25,796 nucleotides of DNA from Polaromonas sp. (GTDB lineage Bacteria; Pseudomonadota; Gammaproteobacteria; Burkholderiales; Burkholderiaceae_C): the NCBI GenBank assembly GCA_026786065.1, contig JAJAYS010000368.1, positions 1-25,796 of the forward strand. Reading direction: 5' to 3'. This document shows positions 22,140 through 25,796 of the stretch, piece after piece. Every line of letters starts with the position of its first letter. The first letter of the stretch is position 1. Under the pieces are notes generated by a model. That model was given only the letters and a program-made list of their open reading frames with translations. It had not been told where the DNA came from and searched no databases. The translations under genes and the position numbers were made by a program.

Positions 22140-23834
22140 CTAAGTCTGTTCGGCTAACGCATTTTTGGTGATCGACGACAGCGTGGCGCGCGTCGTGATG
22201 ACCTCCGGGTCCAGCATGATTTCGATCAACGTGCCCTGCCCGCGCGCCAGCGCCTCCAGCAACTTTCCCTCGAATTCATCGGTGCGCGTGACGCGCTCGC
22301 CGGCATAACCGTACGCCCGCGCCAGCGCCACGAAGTCGGGGTTGGCCAGGCGGGAACCGCTTTCATGCTGCGGGTAGTCGCGCTCCTGGTGCATGCGGAT
22401 GGTGCCGTACATGCCGTTGTTGAGCAGCACGATGATGGTCTTTGCACCGTGTTGCACGGCGGTCGCCAGCTCCTGCCCATTCATCAAAAAATCCCCGTCA
22501 CCGGCCATCGTCAGTACCGTGCGGCCGGACACGATGCTCGCCGCAATGCCGGCCGGGACGCCATAGCCCATCGCGCCGACCGTCGGAGCCAGTTGCGTCT
22601 TGTGGCCCTTGGCCAGGCCGTGGTGCTTGAAAAACCGGTGCATCCAGCTTGCAAAATTGCCGGCCCCGTTGGTCAGCACGGCATCGGCCGGCAGGTGCTT
22701 TTTAAGCAGCCCGACGATGGCCGCCATGTCGATGTCGCCGGGCAACGGCTGCGGTTCGAGGTTGGCGAGGTAGTCGGCATTGGCTTGCGCGCTCCAGGCC
22801 TGCCAGGGAATGTCTGCCGGGGCTTGCAGGGCTTCGAGCGCACACGCGGCGGCGTTCATGGTCGCGCAGATGGCGAGGTCGGCCTGGTACACGCGCATCA
22901 GCTCTTCGGCGCTGGCATGGATGTGGACCAGTTTCTGCCTGGGCCTCGGCGCCTCCAGCAGCGTGTAGTTGCCGGTGGTCATCTCGCCCAGCCGCGGACC
23001 GATGGCGATGATCAGGTCGCTGGCCTTGACCCTGGCGGCCAGCTTGGGGCTCAGGCCGATGCCGACATCGCCGGCATAAAGCGGGTGGTGGTTGTCGAAG
23101 GTGTCCTGAAAGCGAAAAGCGTTGCCGACCGGCAGCGTCCAGGCTTCGGCAAAGCGCTGCAGCGCCGCCGCCGACTTCGGCGTCCAGCCGCCACCCCCAG
23201 CAATCACCAGCGGCTGTTTCGCGGCTAGCAGCATGTTGCGCAGGCTGGCCAAAGCATGCGGCGCCGGCCAGGCCGCAATCGCCTCAGCGCGCGCCAGCGG
23301 ACGTGCGTCGGTCATCTGGGTCAGCATGTCCTCGGGCAGCACCAGGACCACCGGGCCAGGCCGGCCCGCTAGCGCCGTTGCAAAGGCCCGCGCCACGTAT
23401 TCGGGAATGCGGTCGGCCTGGTCGATGCGCTCGACGCGCTTGGCGAAGCCCTTGGTTCCAGGGCCAAAAAAGTGCGTGTAGTCCACTTCCTGAAAGGCCT
23501 CGCGGTCGCGGCAGTCGCTGGCCACATCGCCCACCAGCAGCACCATCGGCGTCGAGTCCTGAAAGGCGGTATGCACGCCGATCGACGCGTTGGTCGCGCC
23601 CGGCCCGCGCGTCACCATGCAGACGCCGGGCCGGCCGGTGAGCTTGCCGTGCGCCTCGGCCATGAAGGCGGCGCCGCCCTCTTGCCGGCAGGTGACGAAA
23701 GCGATCTGGCCGCGCCGCGCATGCAGCCCGTCGAGCACGGCCAGGTAACTCTCGCCCGGCACTCCGAAGGCGTGGGTGCTGCCCTGGGCGATCAGGCAAT
23801 CGACGAGAAGGTGGCCCGCAAGCTGTTTGGTCAT
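22140..23834 (-). CDS. ThDP-dependent enzyme of the acetolactate synthase (IlvB-like) group
   Basis: This 564-residue enzyme has the three-domain ThDP fold. The PYR domain contains Glu52 in CRQEGGAAFMAEAHGKLTG (cofactor activation) and GPGATNASIGVHTAFQDSTPM. A middle domain has PLVIAGGGGW. The PP domain carries the ThDP/Mg signature GDGDFLMNGQELATAVQHG with NNGMYGTIR. The start at 23834 gives the usual N-terminus (MTKQLAGHLLVDCLIAQG); a 25-residue upstream extension is not family-like. No small regulatory subunit gene is adjacent and it is not in an ilv operon, so it is more likely a catabolic or uncharacterised decarboxylase/carboligase than a biosynthetic AHAS. It is not an Oxc: the GDYEE motif is absent. 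The substrate is unknown. Confidence 0.87.
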   Translation of the reverse strand: MTKQLAGHLLVDCLIAQGSTHAFGVPGESYLAVLDGLHARRGQIAFVTCRQEGGAAFMAEAHGKLTGRPGVCMVTRGPGATNASIGVHTAFQDSTPMVLLVGDVASDCRDREAFQEVDYTHFFGPGTKGFAKRVERIDQADRIPEYVARAFATALAGRPGPVVLVLPEDMLTQMTDARPLARAEAIAAWPAPHALASLRNMLLAAKQPLVIAGGGGWTPKSAAALQRFAEAWTLPVGNAFRFQDTFDNHHPLYAGDVGIGLSPKLAARVKASDLIIAIGPRLGEMTTGNYTLLEAPRPRQKLVHIHASAEELMRVYQADLAICATMNAAACALEALQAPADIPWQAWSAQANADYLANLEPQPLPGDIDMAAIVGLLKKHLPADAVLTNGAGNFASWMHRFFKHHGLAKGHKTQLAPTVGAMGYGVPAGIAASIVSGRTVLTMAGDGDFLMNGQELATAVQHGAKTIIVLLNNGMYGTIRMHQERDYPQHESGSRLANPDFVALARAYGYAGERVTRTDEFEGKLLEALARGQGTLIEIMLDPEVITTRATLSSITKNALAEQT

Positions 23835-23934
23835 GGGCTCATTGTGCGATGCAATCGACACCAAGGCGCCGCCGCAGCGCGGGGCATTGGGGCGAAGCGG
23901 AGCCGCCAAAGCGCGTTGCTGCTACGCTTGAAAA

Positions 23935-24858
23935 ATGAAAAGGCGAACCCTGCTGAATCGGTTGCCCTGGCTGGTCGCTCCTGGCGCGTTCGCGCTGCGC
24001 GCGCAGGCCGAATCCCGGCCAAAACGGGCCGCCCTGCCGGCGCTGACCCGTGTCATTGCCTCGTCGGGTGAGACGATTCCGGTCGTCGGCCTGGGCAGCT
24101 GGATCACCTTCAACGTCGGCAACGACCGCGCCGCGCGCACGCAGTGCGCACAAGTGATGCGGGCATTTTTCGGCGCAGGTGGCCGGCTGATCGATTCGTC
24201 GCCGATGTATGGCTCGTCGCAGGGCGTGATCGGCGACGGCCTGCAGAGCCTCGCCGGTCAACCACCGGTTTTTTCAGCCGACAAGGTCTGGACTTCTTCG
24301 GCCGGCGCCCCGCAAATAGAGACCTCTCGCCAGTTGTGGCGGGTGCCGCAGTTCGACCTGCTGCAGGTGCACAACCTGCTGGCCTGGGAGCAGCAGTTGC
24401 CGCTGCTGCAAGCAATGAAAGCCGCCGGCCGGCTGCGCCATGTCGGCATCACGACGTCCGAAGGCCGGAGGCATCGCGAGGTCGAACAGATCATGCGCAG
24501 CCAGCGCATCGACTTCGTGCAGCTCAGCTACAACCTGCTGGACCGCGAGGCCGAGGAGCGGCTGCTGCCGCTGGCGCAGGAGCGCGGCATTGCGGTGCTG
24601 GTCAACCGGCCGTTTCGCCAGGGCGATTTGCTGCGCCCGCTGCAGCGCCAGCCACTGCCGGGCTGGGCGGGCGAGATCGACTGCAGCACCTGGGCGCAAG
24701 TGGCGCTGAAATTTGCCATTTCGCACCCGGCAGTGACCTGCGCCATCCCGGCTACCAGCAGCATTGCCCATGTGCGCGAAAACCTGGCTGCGGCGCGCGG
24801 GCGCATGCCGGACGCTGCGCTGCGCAAGCGCATGGCCGGGCATGTCGCGGCGCTCTAG
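23935..24858 (+). CDS. Exported aldo/keto reductase with twin-arginine-like leader
   Basis: This 307-residue protein begins MKRRTLLNRLPWLVAPGAFA, with paired Arg, a hydrophobic stretch and AQA near residue 25. That resembles a Tat or Sec signal peptide. The body is an aldo/keto reductase barrel: catalytic Asp87 and Tyr92 (DSSPMYG), Lys117 (DKVWTS) and His146 (QVHN) are all present. NADPH-site segments follow near the C-terminus (IPATSSIAHVREN). If exported by Tat it would fold with its cofactor in the cytoplasm first. It starts 100 bp from the divergent ThDP gene. The substrate cannot be told. Confidence 0.88.
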   Translation: MKRRTLLNRLPWLVAPGAFALRAQAESRPKRAALPALTRVIASSGETIPVVGLGSWITFNVGNDRAARTQCAQVMRAFFGAGGRLIDSSPMYGSSQGVIGDGLQSLAGQPPVFSADKVWTSSAGAPQIETSRQLWRVPQFDLLQVHNLLAWEQQLPLLQAMKAAGRLRHVGITTSEGRRHREVEQIMRSQRIDFVQLSYNLLDREAEERLLPLAQERGIAVLVNRPFRQGDLLRPLQRQPLPGWAGEIDCSTWAQVALKFAISHPAVTCAIPATSSIAHVRENLAAARGRMPDAALRKRMAGHVAAL

Positions 24859-24907
24859 CCCGCTGCGGCGCGGCCAGTTGCGCGCCGACTGTCATCGGCT
24901 TTGAACC

Positions 24908-25516
24908 ATGTCGGACTGGTGGACCTACCGGCTCGGCGACTTTCTGATGTTTTCGCCGGCGACCTACGCCCGACTGGTGGAGCAGTACCAGCGTGATGTC
25001 TGGCCCGCGCAGTTGATCGGTCTGGCCGCAGGGCTGGCCTCGCTGTGGCTGGCACGATCCCGCCATGCCCATGCCTTGCGCTTGCAGGCGCTGCTGTTGG
25101 CAAGCGCGTTTTTGTGGGTTGCGTGGGCCTTTCATTGGCAGCGCTACGCCAGCATCAACTGGGCGGCAACGTATCTGGCGTTCGCGTTTGCAGTGCAGGC
25201 CACGCTGCTGCTCTCCCTGGTGCTGGCGGGCCGCAGCGAAACGCCAGCCGAGCGCAAGTGGACACTGCTTACCGGGTGCGTGCTGGCGCTTGCAGGTGTG
25301 GTCGCCTTTCCGCTGGCCGGGATGCTGATGGGCCGCAGCTGGAGTCAGATCGAGGTCTTCGGCGTGTCGCCCGAACCGACTGCTCTGGCCGGCATCGGCC
25401 TGCTGCTCGCCCGGCCGGGCTGGTTCGGACGCAGCTGGCATGGCGCGCTGCTGGTCGTACCGGTGTTGTCGCTGGTGATCGGGGCGGCGACACTGCTGGA
25501 GCTGGCTGACTCTTGA
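24908..25516 (+). CDS. DUF6064-like integral membrane protein
   Basis: This 202-residue membrane protein has five or six hydrophobic segments (about residues 33-50, 60-76, 84-105, 120-142, 155-168 and 178-197). The N-terminus, WWTYRLGDFLMFSPATYARLVEQYQ, with WPAQ soon after, is the pattern I associate with the DUF6064 family, whose function is not known. It lies 49 bp after the aldo/keto reductase gene on the same strand and may be cotranscribed. The ATG is the first in the frame. Confidence 0.75.
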   Translation: MSDWWTYRLGDFLMFSPATYARLVEQYQRDVWPAQLIGLAAGLASLWLARSRHAHALRLQALLLASAFLWVAWAFHWQRYASINWAATYLAFAFAVQATLLLSLVLAGRSETPAERKWTLLTGCVLALAGVVAFPLAGMLMGRSWSQIEVFGVSPEPTALAGIGLLLARPGWFGRSWHGALLVVPVLSLVIGAATLLELADS

Positions 25517-25681
25517 TCTTTTCCAGGTTCAAGCAAGAGACCACTGCGGTTGCACCTGTAATCCGGACTTGAGGAGTCCTGCCCTGACTGCGATCCGGGA
25601 TGACAGCGGGTGAGCCCAGCGAGCAGACCAGAGCCGTCTCGGGCTCTCGCTGAAGCATCGGGAAGAACGCAGTCGCCCCCG

Positions 25682-25796
25682 CTACTCCGGCGTCTGGCTG
25701 TTCCCATCGGCACCGCCCGCAGCCAGAGCCTGTTCTTCCAATTCTTCATCGGTCAGCGGCGGCGCGTGCTCCAGCGCAGCCAGCTCTTCGAGAAAC
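25682..25796 (-). CDS. C-terminal end of an unidentified protein, cut by the window edge
   Basis: The minus strand enters at 25796 in an open frame that ends at a TAG (25682-25684). The last 37 residues are acidic (FLEELAALEHAPPLTDEELE, then an AAGGADGNSQTPE tail), as at the disordered C-terminus of a soluble protein. No family can be named from this much. DNA from 25517 to 25681 holds no gene that I can support. Confidence 0.5.
   Translation of the reverse strand, partial: FLEELAALEHAPPLTDEELEEQALAAGGADGNSQTPE

Noticed and set aside
25630..25647. Hairpin AGAGCC/GGCTCT as a terminator
   Set aside because: A six-pair stem with no T run on either strand; too weak to call.
1..25796. tRNA, rRNA, CRISPR arrays, intact insertion sequences or prophage genes
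   Set aside because: None was seen on either strand by eye.

Overview
The base composition, gene content and gene order point to a beta-proteobacterium of the order Burkholderiales, most likely a Comamonadaceae relative (Polaromonas, Rhodoferax or Variovorax-like). Clues are the high GC, the zapA-6S RNA-TauE order, Bug-type solute receptors, a SWIB protein with a lysine/alanine tail, and two copies of a short dispersed repeat of a kind I associate with that family. This assignment is inference. The left end is a contig end: bases 4-22 match the Tn5/Nextera mosaic end at 17 of 19 positions and are almost certainly adapter.

Layout. (1) 23-2760, minus strand: vitamin B12 uptake and salvage. A cobalamin riboswitch with a following intrinsic terminator precedes btuB and then a truncated cobB. 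(2) 2814-4551, plus strand: a small coiled-coil (ZapB-like) gene, zapA, 6S RNA and a TauE/SafE permease. (3) 4667-18433: a large oxalate catabolism island. It holds a tripartite tricarboxylate-type transporter (tctC-tctB-tctA), a Crp/Fnr-family regulator on the opposite strand, oxc (oxalyl-CoA decarboxylase, interrupted by an in-frame TAA), frc (formyl-CoA:oxalate CoA-transferase), a small stand-alone PAS protein, a second frc paralogue, and a two-subunit NAD-linked molybdenum/tungsten formate dehydrogenase with a fused NuoE-NuoF type beta subunit. (4) 18616-20039, minus: an epoxide-hydrolase-like alpha/beta hydrolase and an EthD-family protein. (5) 20222-21564: decayed DNA with a frameshifted and truncated Crp-like pseudogene and a possible lipoprotein remnant. 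(6) 21565-25516: a SWIB-domain protein, a ThDP enzyme of the acetolactate synthase type, an exported aldo/keto reductase and a DUF6064-like membrane protein. The C-terminus of an unidentified gene lies at the right edge.

How the genes work together. Oxalate (predicted substrate) would be bound by TctC and imported by TctAB, activated to oxalyl-CoA by Frc, decarboxylated to formyl-CoA by Oxc, and released as formate by Frc. The formate would be oxidised by the FDH to CO2 with NADH as the energy yield. The most interesting observation is regulatory. Two near-identical 14-bp palindromes (TTGAC-4-GTCAA) lie upstream of the transporter operon (4667-4680) and of oxc (8734-8747), on either side of the Crp/Fnr regulator gene. 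The regulator has an E-T-L-S-R recognition helix, as in FNR, but lacks FNR's iron-sulfur cysteines. At oxc a TATGAT -10 box sits exactly where class II activation (operator centred at -41.5) would need it, and the same spacing holds at tctC with a weaker -10. I read this as a dedicated, possibly undescribed oxalate or oxalyl-CoA responsive regulon, perhaps also involving the PAS protein.
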